DNA of 49,268 nt from an uncultured Bacteroidota bacterium (GTDB taxonomy: Bacteria; Bacteroidota; Bacteroidia; Flavobacteriales; Flavobacteriaceae). The stretch covers positions 1-49,268 of the forward strand of contig CACJRP010000009.1 of assembly GCA_902595825.1 (NCBI GenBank), in the 5' to 3' direction. Shown piece after piece: positions 16,914 through 25,211 of this stretch. Numbering within the stretch: position 1 is the stretch's first letter; each line of letters starts with the position of its first letter. Made by a program: the position numbers and the translations under genes. The notes beneath the pieces were generated by a model. That model saw only the letters and a list, made by a program, of their open reading frames with translations. It was not told where the DNA came from and made no database searches.

Positions 16914-18272
16914 TTGAGTAAGATTGATGAATTGTTTTTGAGTTTTCTCAAGGACGCTTTTATATCGGTAATAAATTCGCCAAATTCGCTTTCTGTTGAG
17001 GAGATTCGTTCTTTATCATCAAAAAAAATTCAAGAAGCTTTTTCTAAAGTTAAATACGAAATTCATGGTACTGAAAATTTACCAACTGAAGGGAATTTGA
17101 TATTTATTTATAATCATTTAAATAATCATCCATTATATTCTGTAGCTGAAAATTTTCAAATAACATTAGATAGCCATTTTATAAGTTCAATGATTATTGA
17201 TAAGTATTATGATAAACCAGGAATAAGGGTTTCGAGACATTCATTACCTTCTGAAAAATTTCATAAAATTTATTACGATAAACTAGGTTACATTAGAGTT
17301 TATGCTAAAAACTTTATCCCAAAAGATGTAAGTGATTTAGAAGTAAAAAGAGTTAATAAAGAATTTTATGGAAATGCATCTAAATATTTAAAAAAGGGCT
17401 ATTCCCTAGTGTTAAGCCCTGAGGGAGCTTCCTACTCAACGGAAGAATCACCAGGGGTTTTTAAAAAAGGTTTATTTAAACTTATTTCTAAATTGACTAC
17501 CTCTATTTATGTAGTTCCAATTGTAACACTAAATTTCGATAAACTTTCATCAAAATTTGTTTTCAAATGTGAGATAAAAAAACCGATTAAATATGAAAAT
17601 ATTTTAACCAACACTGAAGTAGAAATTGAAAACAATAGATTAAATAAAAAATACAAGACTTGGGTAAATAATATGAAACTTTACGATTATGATTTTTCTT
17701 TTGAAATCAATAAACTTCTTTCTCAAGTAAAGAGCAATAAAAATACTCAATCACCAATAGTTTTTTATGGTAGTTCAACAATCCGATTATGGAAGTCTTT
17801 GAATGAAGACTTTAAAAATGAAAATATAATTAATTTAGGATTTGGAGGTGCTTTTATCGATTCATTATCCAAAAACTTTAATCTTCTTGTAAATTTCACA
17901 AATCCTAAAGCGATTGTTATTTACTTAGGAGGCAATGATTTAACTTTAAACTTAACTCCTCAGGAGATAATTTTTAAAATTAAAAAGTTTGTTGAAAAAA
18001 TAAGTATTAGATATCCTAATTCAAAAGTTGGATATATCACAATCAAACCTTCTGTTGAAAGAAAAAATAGACTAGTTGATATTAAGCAAATAAATCATGG
18101 AGTAAATCTTCTTGTTAATGATTTTCCAAACCTAATTTATGTAGATGTATTTGATCAACTTCTTGAAGGAGGTAAAGTAACATCCAAATTTCTTCTCCAA
18201 GATGGTTTACATTTAAACAAAGAAGGATACAAGATTTTAACAAGGGCTGTAAAAGCGAAATTAAAAATATAA
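16914..18272 (+). CDS. Fusion protein: PlsC-like acyltransferase domain plus SGNH/GDSL hydrolase
   Basis: This encodes 452 residues from TTG 16914; no ATG is available between the previous stop and the domain. The first 270 residues resemble lysophospholipid acyltransferases: motif I region FIYNHLNNHPLY, motif II IRVYAKNF, motif III SPEGASYS, motif IV region VVPIVTL. The usual HX4D motif I is altered, with Pro instead of Asp. The C-terminal 170 residues form a complete SGNH hydrolase: YGSSTIR (Ser288), LGFGGA, LGGNDL (Asn341), DGLHL (Asp430, His433). The gene follows the amidohydrolase pair by 5 bases and shares its strand. Function unknown; lipid or acyl-ester remodelling is likely. Confidence 0.75.
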   Translation: MSKIDELFLSFLKDAFISVINSPNSLSVEEIRSLSSKKIQEAFSKVKYEIHGTENLPTEGNLIFIYNHLNNHPLYSVAENFQITLDSHFISSMIIDKYYDKPGIRVSRHSLPSEKFHKIYYDKLGYIRVYAKNFIPKDVSDLEVKRVNKEFYGNASKYLKKGYSLVLSPEGASYSTEESPGVFKKGLFKLISKLTTSIYVVPIVTLNFDKLSSKFVFKCEIKKPIKYENILTNTEVEIENNRLNKKYKTWVNNMKLYDYDFSFEINKLLSQVKSNKNTQSPIVFYGSSTIRLWKSLNEDFKNENIINLGFGGAFIDSLSKNFNLLVNFTNPKAIVIYLGGNDLTLNLTPQEIIFKIKKFVEKISIRYPNSKVGYITIKPSVERKNRLVDIKQINHGVNLLVNDFPNLIYVDVFDQLLEGGKVTSKFLLQDGLHLNKEGYKILTRAVKAKLKI

Positions 18273-18276
18273 ATAT

Positions 18277-18891
18277 TTATTTCGGTCTTGCGTATTCAAA
18301 TCTCTTAATAGTTTTGGGTAATGCGTACGCATCCAGACCATTTACAGTAACAATATCACCTTTTGCGAGTTCAACCCATCCGTCATCTTGCAATAAACCC
18401 TTTCTGATGAAAATAATTTCAATCGATGCTATTATCATTGAACACCCATTTTCTTTTAAGTAATATTCATTTAAATATTTACAACCTAATTGGATTGCCG
18501 AATCTTTTACAAAAGGAGCTTCCCAGTTATTTTTATATTCGGATTGAAAGTTGGTTTTATCGAATTCTGAGATATCTTCCTCATACTTAGCACTAGTGTG
18601 ATGTGCATCTTCTATTTTTCCCTTACTTATATGATTTACGGTAAAAAATTTATTTTCCTTAATATTCTTATATGTGTTTCTAGGAACAACATTTGGCCTA
18701 ACAAAAAAACTTAAAAGAGCAGGGTTACTTCCTAAATGAGTCACTGAACTAAAAACTGCTAAATTTTCTATACCATTTTTGGATACTGTTCCGAGTAAAT
18801 TGGCAGATTTGTAACCAGTTATGCTATTAATTAAATTTATCCTGTAAATTTTATTTAAAGAATCTAGGCTCTCAGAATTGAAATAATCCAC
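18277..18891 (-). CDS. Flavin reductase-like (FMN-binding split-barrel) domain protein
   Basis: This encodes 204 residues on the minus strand, with no signal peptide. The flavin reductase-like fold is indicated by GYKSANLLGTVSKNGIENLAVFSSVTHLGSNP near the N-terminus, FFVRPNVVPRNTYKNI and KFFTVNHIS, the set of strands that hold FMN. The family includes flavin reductases and FMN-binding oxidases. The C-terminal ending FEYARPK is usual for this group in Bacteroidota. It lies 4 bases beyond the stop of the SGNH fusion gene in convergent orientation and 5 bases after the DoxX-like gene in the same orientation, so it may be cotranscribed with the latter. Confidence 0.82.
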   Translation of the reverse strand: MDYFNSESLDSLNKIYRINLINSITGYKSANLLGTVSKNGIENLAVFSSVTHLGSNPALLSFFVRPNVVPRNTYKNIKENKFFTVNHISKGKIEDAHHTSAKYEEDISEFDKTNFQSEYKNNWEAPFVKDSAIQLGCKYLNEYYLKENGCSMIIASIEIIFIRKGLLQDDGWVELAKGDIVTVNGLDAYALPKTIKRFEYARPK

Positions 18892-18896
18892 TTATA

Positions 18897-19286
18897 TCAA
18901 CTTGTTTTAAGAATTCTTTTTGACGAAAAATATATAAAAATAGAGCAAATAAGCATCAAAACTGAGGGAAAATATTTAATTGCAGGGTCTGAAATTTTAA
19001 AATGAAAATAAATAGCACCGGTCATTAAAATTGCCATCAAAAGAGACGAATAAACAGAAAATTTTGTTTTTAAAAGTCCGATAATTAAGCCTACACTGGC
19101 TATAACTTTTAAGGAACCAACCAAATACATAGTATTTATATCCAAACCATAAATAGCAAACTCTTCAATCATATTTTTTGCATCGCCTCCTCTAAAAGGG
19201 GTCTCTTTATTAAATCGAAATAGCCAAACATTTGTAACCAAAAAGGAAACAAAAAATGAAACACAAACGTATAAGATTCTTAACAT
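18897..19286 (-). CDS. DoxX-like membrane protein
   Basis: This encodes 129 residues with four predicted membrane helices: near 1-20 (MLRILYVCVSFFVSFLV), 55-75, 78-98 and 103-120. The segment FAIYGLDINTMYLVGSLKVIASVGLIIGLL is typical of DoxX-like proteins, whose exact role is unclear. It lies upstream of and on the same strand as the flavin reductase-like gene, with a 5-base gap, and so likely forms an operon with it. Confidence in the family is moderate. Confidence 0.68.
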   Translation of the reverse strand: MLRILYVCVSFFVSFLVTNVWLFRFNKETPFRGGDAKNMIEEFAIYGLDINTMYLVGSLKVIASVGLIIGLLKTKFSVYSSLLMAILMTGAIYFHFKISDPAIKYFPSVLMLICSIFIYFSSKRILKTS

Positions 19287-19383
19287 AAATAATTTTTGTC
19301 TAATATAAAAATAATGTATGTTATGATAATATACTATTATTAAAAGCCTAAATATTATTTATAAAAAATTTTGAAATTAGTAT

Positions 19384-19806
19384 ATGGTTAAAAATTTATC
19401 ATATAACTCAAAAAAAACTAAAACACTTTTGTTTGAAATGGTCGGAAGACCTTTATCATTAATTGAAAGATTTAAATTAAGAGGCATTGGCTCAAACAAA
19501 TTAGTAATTACTGATGCATCAAAAGAAATAGTAGATTTGTTAAGATTGGATAATAATATAAATTATTGCAATATAGAAATAAGAAAAAATGGAATTATAA
19601 TTAGATTTAGATCCTTATTGGAAACCTATGGTTTAATTATTCCATTTTATAAATTAGTAGTTTACAAAGGAGATTCTAAGATATACTCATTTTACAAAGA
19701 CAACCATTACATCAAATTTTTAGTAGATAATAATCATACTTCATTTTTTATAAAAAAAGTAATCCAGTTAAAAATTAATTATCTAAACAAAATGGGATTA
19801 AATTAA
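19384..19806 (+). CDS. Cytoplasmic protein of unknown function, conserved in appearance
   Basis: This encodes 140 residues from ATG 19384 with no signal peptide or membrane segment. It is basic, with strands INYCNIEIRKNGIIIRFRSLL and IIPFYKLVVYKGDSKIYSFY, which suggest a beta-sheet domain, and a C-terminal helix (SFFIKKVIQLKINYLNK). I have a vague memory of similar uncharacterised proteins in Flavobacteriia but cannot name a family. It sits between the divergent DoxX-like gene and the thioesterase, with 152 bases of AT-rich sequence after it in which I see no gene. Confidence 0.7.
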   Translation: MVKNLSYNSKKTKTLLFEMVGRPLSLIERFKLRGIGSNKLVITDASKEIVDLLRLDNNINYCNIEIRKNGIIIRFRSLLETYGLIIPFYKLVVYKGDSKIYSFYKDNHYIKFLVDNNHTSFFIKKVIQLKINYLNKMGLN

Positions 19807-19958
19807 AGAAGGTTTTTTAATCACAATAATATTTTGCTACGTTTAAGCGATTAGATTATATTACTTTAATTTTTTAATTAAAGATTTGATATGTTATTAA
19901 AATTTAACTGACAATTCAAAAGATATAATAAACGTTTTTTTAAGATGTATATTTGGAT

Positions 19959-20813
19959 ATGGAAAATTCTTGTGGTCTTTCAAATTTGTTATTTTTAAAA
20001 AGGCTAGATGCCTTCACTTTCATTGGTAAAAATTATAAAACTTTTTGGAAAAGAGTTTACGGAGGTCAGGTTTTAGCCCAATCTTTACATGCTGCAAACC
20101 AAACAGTCACAAATGATAGATACGTTCACTCTCTTCACGGTTATTTTATTTTGGCAGGAGATATTGAAGTCCCAATTGAGTTTAAAGTTGAAAATTTGAG
20201 AGATGGTAAAAGTTTCAATACTAGAAGAGTTACGGCTTACCAAAAAGGGAAAGCAATTTTTGTTCTCAGTGCATCATTTCAAATTGATGAACTTGGGTTG
20301 AATCAATATGAGAAATCACCAGCAAAAAAAACCCCCGAACATCTTATACCAGATAGTGAACTTTTAAATAAAACTAAAGTAATTCCTGAACAAATAAAAA
20401 AATACTTACTTTCACGTCATCCATTTGCGTTTGAATTTAGACCAGAAATAGATTACGACAAATCTATCGATTATAAAAGTACTAGAAATATATGGTTTAA
20501 ATTAAAACATGAGACAAAGCTAACTAGAAATCAGCAGTATGAATTTTTAGCATATGCTGTTGATTACGATTTACTTATAATGTCTGTGATTAGTCATTTT
20601 CATAACAAATATTATCATCCGATACAAACAGCTAGTTTAGATCACGCAATGTGGTTCCATAGAAAATTTGACGTTAACGGATGGCTTTTGTATTCAATGA
20701 AAAGTCCAAATATTTCTGGTTCTAGATGTCTAGGCACAGGCTACATCTATGACCGAGATGGTCAATTGGTGGCAACCGTTGTACAAGAGGGTTTATCTAG
20801 AATTTTGAAATAG
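19959..20813 (+). CDS. tesB: Acyl-CoA thioesterase II (TesB family)
   Basis: This encodes 284 residues from ATG 19959 (TTG 19953 is a less likely start). TesB hydrolyses acyl-CoA to free acid and CoA in the cytoplasm. The double hot-dog pattern is present: FIGKNYKTFWKRVYGGQVLAQSL and SLHGYFILAGD in the first half, SLDHAMWFHRKF and GYIYDRDGQLVATVVQEGLSR in the second. The Asp of SLDHAMWFH and the Gln of VVQEGL correspond to the catalytic Asp/Gln positions of E. coli TesB. The length is normal. 188 bases without a gene follow, ending in the tuf promoter. Confidence 0.9.
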   Translation: MENSCGLSNLLFLKRLDAFTFIGKNYKTFWKRVYGGQVLAQSLHAANQTVTNDRYVHSLHGYFILAGDIEVPIEFKVENLRDGKSFNTRRVTAYQKGKAIFVLSASFQIDELGLNQYEKSPAKKTPEHLIPDSELLNKTKVIPEQIKKYLLSRHPFAFEFRPEIDYDKSIDYKSTRNIWFKLKHETKLTRNQQYEFLAYAVDYDLLIMSVISHFHNKYYHPIQTASLDHAMWFHRKFDVNGWLLYSMKSPNISGSRCLGTGYIYDRDGQLVATVVQEGLSRILK

Positions 20814-20961
20814 ATATTTAATATTGTTAACTAGACTGAATAAATTTAATTTGGTTAAATAAGCGTTAGACAAGGTTTTAAGTCTTTATACAATGAATTA
20901 CAATCACTAAAATTTATCTAAAAAAAATAATTAAATATGACATAATAATTAGAAAATTATG

Positions 20962-20969
20962 TAAATTTG
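20962..20969 (+). promoter_or_regulatory. Promoter -7 element of the tuf operon
   Basis: TAAATTTG at 20962-20969 fits the Bacteroidota TAnnTTTG -7 element and lies 32 bases before the tuf start codon, giving a short leader of about 25 bases. No strong TTG is seen at the expected -33 position (ATGACA at 20938-20943 is a weak candidate). It would drive tuf and probably tRNA-Trp and secE. Confidence 0.6.
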
Positions 20970-21001
20970 CACCTCTTAAACAACTTCAAAATCCTTAAAA
21001 T

Positions 21002-22189
21002 ATGGCTAAAGAAAATTTTGATCGGTCAAAACCCCACCTAAATATTGGTACAATTGGCCACGTAGATCACGGTAAAACAACTCTTACAGCCGCTATTACA
21101 AAGGTTCTAGCGGATGCAGGATTATCCGAAGCACAAAGCTTCGATCAAATAGATAATGCTCCTGAAGAAAAAGAGCGTGGTATCACAATTAACACCTCAC
21201 ATGTTGAATACCAAACAGAAAACAGACATTATGCTCATGTAGATTGTCCCGGACACGCAGATTATGTCAAAAATATGGTCACTGGTGCCGCTCAGATGGA
21301 CGGTGCTATTTTGGTGGTTGCAGCTACCGACGGACCTATGCCACAAACAAGAGAACACATCTTACTTGGTAGGCAAGTAGGAGTCCCTAGGATTGTAGTT
21401 TTTTTAAACAAAGCAGACATGGTTGACGATGAAGAGTTACTTGAACTAGTAGAGATGGAAGTAAGAGAACTTCTTTCTTTCTATGAATATGATGGTGATA
21501 ACACACCTGTTGTTCTGGGTTCAGCTCTGGGTGCACTCAATGGTGAACAAAAATGGGTGGAAACTGTTTCCAAGCTTATGTCTGAAGTCGATAATTGGAT
21601 TGAGCTTCCAAAAAGAGATATTGATAAAGATTTTTTAATGCCTGTTGAAGATGTTTTCTCTATAACTGGTCGTGGAACTGTAGCCACTGGAAGAATTGAA
21701 ACTGGTGTTGCCAATACTGGTGATGAAATAGATATTATAGGAATGGGAGCAGAAAAATTGAAATCTACAATAACTGGTGTTGAAATGTTTAGAAAAATAT
21801 TAGATCGAGGTGAAGCTGGAGATAACACAGGTATTCTTTTAAGAGGAATTGAGAAAACTGATATTAAACGAGGAATGGTTCTTTGCAAGCCTGGCTCAGT
21901 AAAGCCACATTCTAAATTTAAAGCTGAAGTTTATATATTAAAGAAGGAGGAAGGTGGACGACATACCCCTTTTCACAATAATTATAGACCTCAATTTTAC
22001 GTAAGAACAACAGACGTGACTGGAAATATTAGTCTTCCTAGTGGAGTTGAAATGGTAATGCCTGGAGATAATGTATCGATTTCGGTAGATCTTATATCAC
22101 CAATTGCTCTTAATGTTGGACTTAGATTTGCAATTAGAGAAGGAGGAAGGACAGTTGGTGCTGGACAAGTTACAGAACTACTTGATTAG
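21002..22189 (+). CDS. tuf: Elongation factor Tu
   Basis: This encodes 395 residues, a normal length. EF-Tu delivers aminoacyl-tRNA to the ribosome with GTP. G motifs are intact: GHVDHGKTT (G1), DCPGHADY (G3) and NKADMVDD (G4; Ala replaces the common Cys), and the switch I region with [13 protein letters not shown]. Domains 2 and 3 end in [14 protein letters not shown]. It is the first gene of the tuf-trnW-secE-nusG-rplKAJL-rpoBC run and has its own promoter. The tRNA cluster often found just upstream of tuf in this group is absent here. Confidence 0.98.
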   Translation: MAKENFDRSKPHLNIGTIGHVDHGKTTLTAAITKVLADAGLSEAQSFDQIDNAPEEKERGITINTSHVEYQTENRHYAHVDCPGHADYVKNMVTGAAQMDGAILVVAATDGPMPQTREHILLGRQVGVPRIVVFLNKADMVDDEELLELVEMEVRELLSFYEYDGDNTPVVLGSALGALNGEQKWVETVSKLMSEVDNWIELPKRDIDKDFLMPVEDVFSITGRGTVATGRIETGVANTGDEIDIIGMGAEKLKSTITGVEMFRKILDRGEAGDNTGILLRGIEKTDIKRGMVLCKPGSVKPHSKFKAEVYILKKEEGGRHTPFHNNYRPQFYVRTTDVTGNISLPSGVEMVMPGDNVSISVDLISPIALNVGLRFAIREGGRTVGAGQVTELLD

Positions 22190-22244
22190 TACTTGAATGT
22201 TTAATTTTATTTGTGTTTTTTATACACTTTAATTTAAAATTTAA

Positions 22245-22317
22245 ACGGGTTTAGCTCAGTTGGTAGAGCACTGGTCTCCAAAACCAGGTGTCGGGAGTTC
22301 GAGTCTCTCAACCCGTG
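22245..22317 (+). tRNA. tRNA-Trp (anticodon CCA)
   Basis: Acceptor ACGGGTT (22245-22251) pairs perfectly with AACCCGT (22310-22316). The D arm GCTC/GAGC, an anticodon loop containing CTCCAAA (anticodon CCA) and a T arm GGGAG/CTCTC with loop TTCGAGT are present. The discriminator is G. It sits between tuf and secE, the common bacterial location. Confidence 0.95.
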
Positions 22318-22325
22318 CATCAAAT

Positions 22326-22523
22326 ATGACAACTATTATTAATTATATAAAAAATTCTTACGAGGAACTTAAAAATAATGTTTCCTGGACACCAAGGGCA
22401 GAACTGCAGAACCTTGTATTAATTGTTTTAGTTTTTTCTCTTTTATTTTCATTGGCAATTTGGGGGGCTGACACAGTTTTGTCAAGAATTGTAAAAATAT
22501 ATCTAAATATTATAAATGGATAA
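22326..22523 (+). CDS. secE: Preprotein translocase subunit SecE
   Basis: This encodes 65 residues from ATG 22326; an upstream in-frame start at 22260 lies inside tRNA-Trp and is rejected. SecE is the small essential membrane subunit of the SecYEG channel. The cytoplasmic amphipathic helix (NYIKNSYEELKNNVSWTPRAELQ) precedes a single membrane helix (LVLIVLVFSLLFSLAIW), the standard short form. It begins 8 bases after the tRNA and 4 bases before nusG, so it is in the same operon. Confidence 0.95.
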   Translation: MTTIINYIKNSYEELKNNVSWTPRAELQNLVLIVLVFSLLFSLAIWGADTVLSRIVKIYLNIING

Positions 22524-22527
22524 CTAA

Positions 22528-23079
22528 ATGGCAGAAGTCGAAAACAAAAAATGGTATGTAGTTAGGGCTGTAAGTGGTCAGGAATCTAAAATTAAGGATT
22601 ATATATCTTCCGAGATTAGCAGATTAGGATACGATAATCATTTAGAGGATATACTTGTTCCTACAGAAAAAGTTATTCAATTTAGAAATGGTAAAAAAAT
22701 AAACAAAGAAAAAGTTTACTACCCCGGATACATTATGATCAAAGCCGATCTTTCTGGAGAAGTACCCCATGTTATAAAATCGGTAACTAATGTTATCGGA
22801 TTTTTAGGTGAAACTAAAGGTGGAGACCCAATTCCTCTTCGTCCCTCTGAGGTAAACCGACTTCTTGGTAAAGTTGATGAGTTGGAGCTAAGCAAAGAGC
22901 ATATATCAATCCCATACGTTGTCGGAGAAAATATAAAAGTTGTTGATGGCCCATTTAATGGTTTCACGGGGTCAATCGAAAATGTTAATGAAGATAAAAG
23001 AAAGTTGCAAGTAATGGTAAAAATATTTGGAAGAAAAACACCTCTTGAATTAAGTTATATGCAAGTAGAAAAAATTTAA
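22528..23079 (+). CDS. nusG: Transcription termination/antitermination factor NusG
   Basis: This encodes 183 residues. The NGN domain begins [20 protein letters not shown] and contains the family pattern [30 protein letters not shown]; the C-terminal KOW domain starts near [21 protein letters not shown]. NusG couples RNA polymerase to the ribosome and modulates pausing and Rho. Length and order are normal. It lies between secE and rplK. Confidence 0.97.
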   Translation: MAEVENKKWYVVRAVSGQESKIKDYISSEISRLGYDNHLEDILVPTEKVIQFRNGKKINKEKVYYPGYIMIKADLSGEVPHVIKSVTNVIGFLGETKGGDPIPLRPSEVNRLLGKVDELELSKEHISIPYVVGENIKVVDGPFNGFTGSIENVNEDKRKLQVMVKIFGRKTPLELSYMQVEKI

Positions 23080-23083
23080 TTTG

Positions 23084-23527
23084 ATGGCTAAAGAAATCAA
23101 CAAGGTTTTGAAATTACAAATTAGAGGAGGAGCTGCTAATCCATCTCCCCCCGTTGGTCCTGCCTTAGGAGCTGCGGGAGTAAATATCATGGAATTTTGT
23201 AAACAATTTAATGCAAGAACACAGGATAAACAAGGTAAAGTACTTCCCGTTGAAATTTCGGTTTATGTTGACAAATCATTTGATTTTGTAATCAAAACAT
23301 CACCAGCTGCTGTTCAGCTTTTAGAAGCTGCAAAAGTCAAGAAAGGTTCATCTGAGCCAAATAGAGATAAAGTCGCATCTGTGTCATGGGAACAAATAAA
23401 AAAAATTGCAGAGGATAAAATGGTTGACCTAAATGCATTCCGTATTGAATCGGCAATGAAAATGATTGCGGGAACTGCAAGATCGATGGGTTTAAAAGTC
23501 ACAGGTGATTTTCCAAATAAAAACTAA
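23084..23527 (+). CDS. rplK: 50S ribosomal protein L11
   Basis: This encodes 147 residues from ATG 23084; the preceding TTG (23081) adds one Met and is not needed. The signature [20 protein letters not shown] binds the GTPase-associated centre of 23S rRNA, and the C-terminal domain has [14 protein letters not shown]. Normal length. It is four bases from nusG and three bases from rplA, in the usual L11-L1 order. Confidence 0.97.
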   Translation: MAKEINKVLKLQIRGGAANPSPPVGPALGAAGVNIMEFCKQFNARTQDKQGKVLPVEISVYVDKSFDFVIKTSPAAVQLLEAAKVKKGSSEPNRDKVASVSWEQIKKIAEDKMVDLNAFRIESAMKMIAGTARSMGLKVTGDFPNKN

Positions 23528-23530
23528 ATT

Positions 23531-24217
23531 ATGTTAAAAGTCTCTAAAAAAAGAAAATTAATTATATCTAAATTAGAACCTTCTAAAAAATACAGTTTGT
23601 TAGAAGCCTCATCTTTAGTTAAAGAAATTACTACAGTTAAATTTGATGCTTCTGTAGACCTCTCAGTTAGGTTAGGTGTTGACCCTAAAAAGTCTAATGA
23701 AATGGTTAGAGGAATTGTTTCCCTTCCAAATGGGACAGGAAAAAATTTAAAAGTTCTGGCTCTGGTCACTCCTGATAAAGAAAATGAAGCTAAAGAAGCT
23801 GGAGCCGATTACATAGGACTTGATGAATATATAACAAAAATTAAAGGTGGTTGGACAGATGTAGATGTTATCGTAACATTGCCAAGTGTTATGGCTAAAC
23901 TTGGTCCACTTGGAAAAGTTTTAGGTCCTAGAGGTCTAATGCCTAACCCTAAAACAGGTACCGTTACTATGGATATCAAAAAGGCAATATTAGATGTAAA
24001 GGAAGGAAAAATAGATTTTAAGGTCGAGAAAGCAGGAATAGTACACGCCTCTATTGGTAAAGTATCTTTCGATTCAAAAAAAATATTTGAAAATGCTGAT
24101 GAGCTTATTAAAGCAATCATTAAGTTAAAACCCTCTTCAACTAAAGGTACATACATTAAAAGTATTTTCATGTCGTCAACTATGAGCCCGTCCATTTCAA
24201 TTGATTATAAATTTTAA
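23531..24217 (+). CDS. rplA: 50S ribosomal protein L1
   Basis: This encodes 228 residues. L1 forms the L1 stalk and, in many bacteria, represses its own rplK-rplA mRNA. The family core [20 protein letters not shown] is intact, and the N-terminal [15 protein letters not shown] and C-terminal [18 protein letters not shown] are normal. It begins 3 bases after rplK and ends 2 bases before rplJ. Confidence 0.97.
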   Translation: MLKVSKKRKLIISKLEPSKKYSLLEASSLVKEITTVKFDASVDLSVRLGVDPKKSNEMVRGIVSLPNGTGKNLKVLALVTPDKENEAKEAGADYIGLDEYITKIKGGWTDVDVIVTLPSVMAKLGPLGKVLGPRGLMPNPKTGTVTMDIKKAILDVKEGKIDFKVEKAGIVHASIGKVSFDSKKIFENADELIKAIIKLKPSSTKGTYIKSIFMSSTMSPSISIDYKF

Positions 24218-24219
24218 TT

Positions 24220-24735
24220 ATGACAAAAGAAGAAAAATTTAGCGAAATAAAAACTCTTACAAAAGATTTATCAGAAGCGTCTAACTTCTACTTGACAGAC
24301 ATAGCCGGTTTGGATTCTAAATCTACTCTGGACCTCAGAAGAGCGTGTTTTAAATCAAATATTCGGATATCTGTTGTTAAAAACACCTTACTTAAAAAAG
24401 CTATGGATGATTCTGGAAAAGAATTTGGAGACTTAAAATCTACTCTTAAAGGAAATACTTCAGTTTTGTTTTCGGATAAAGGAAACATTCCTGCCAAATT
24501 AATTAAGGATTTCAGAAAAAAGTTTGACAAGCCAGTTTTAAAAGGAGCTTTCATAGATGAGTCAATATATATTGGTGATGATAAAATCGATATTTTAGCA
24601 GACTTGAAATCAAAAGATGAATTAATTGGTGAAATAATATCTTTATTGATATCCCCAATTAATAGTGTAGTGTTATCACTAAAGTCAGGTAATAATAAAA
24701 TCAGTGGTATAATAAAAAAATTATCAGAGAAATAA
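24220..24735 (+). CDS. rplJ: 50S ribosomal protein L10
   Basis: This encodes 171 residues, the normal length. L10 is the stalk base that carries L7/L12 dimers through its C-terminal helix (SPINSVVLSLKSGNNKISGIIKKL). N-terminal features such as FYLTDIAGLDSKSTLDLRR and RISVVKNTLLKKAM match. No separate leader is visible, because rplJ begins 2 bases after rplA. Confidence 0.95.
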   Translation: MTKEEKFSEIKTLTKDLSEASNFYLTDIAGLDSKSTLDLRRACFKSNIRISVVKNTLLKKAMDDSGKEFGDLKSTLKGNTSVLFSDKGNIPAKLIKDFRKKFDKPVLKGAFIDESIYIGDDKIDILADLKSKDELIGEIISLLISPINSVVLSLKSGNNKISGIIKKLSEK

Positions 24736-24778
24736 TAAGTAAACAAATAAATAAATAATAATTAATAAATATAAAGTT

Positions 24779-25159
24779 ATGGCAGATTTAAAAGATTTCG
24801 CGGATAAGTTAGTTGGTTTAACCGTTAAAGAAGTAAACGAACTTGCAAGTATCTTAAAAGAAGAGCATGGTATTGAACCAGCAGCAACAGCAGCAGTTGC
24901 AGTTCCAGCGGCTGGCTCAGCAGATGGTAGCACTTCAGCTGAGGAAAAAACCGAATTCAATGTGGTTTTGAAAGCAGCAGGAGGCTCAAAATTAGCAGTA
25001 GTTAAATTAGTTAAAGAGTTGACAGGGTTGGGGTTGAAGGAAGCTAAGGATTTAGTTGACAACGCACCGTCTCCCATCAAGGAGGGGGTTTCTAAAGATG
25101 AAGCTGAAGGGATGAAAAAATCTCTTGAGGAATCTGGAGCTGAAGTAGAGTTGTCATAA
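24779..25159 (+). CDS. rplL: 50S ribosomal protein L7/L12
   Basis: This encodes 126 residues. The N-terminal dimerisation domain ([20 protein letters not shown]) is followed by an Ala-rich hinge ([18 protein letters not shown]) and the C-terminal factor-binding domain with [23 protein letters not shown]. The gap of 43 bases after rplJ is AT-rich. Normal length. Confidence 0.97.
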   Translation: MADLKDFADKLVGLTVKEVNELASILKEEHGIEPAATAAVAVPAAGSADGSTSAEEKTEFNVVLKAAGGSKLAVVKLVKELTGLGLKEAKDLVDNAPSPIKEGVSKDEAEGMKKSLEESGAEVELS

Positions 25160-25211
25160 ATTCTGTTTAGGCATAAATTTTAATCTTTTCAATTTTTAAC
25201 TAAAACTAATA

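Noticed and set aside
22260-22325. Longer secE start inside tRNA-Trp
   Set aside because: The added 22 residues are the translated tRNA; ATG 22326 gives the normal SecE.
24880-24930. GCAGCA-type repeats in rplL as a possible satellite
   Set aside because: They encode the normal alanine-rich hinge of L7/L12.
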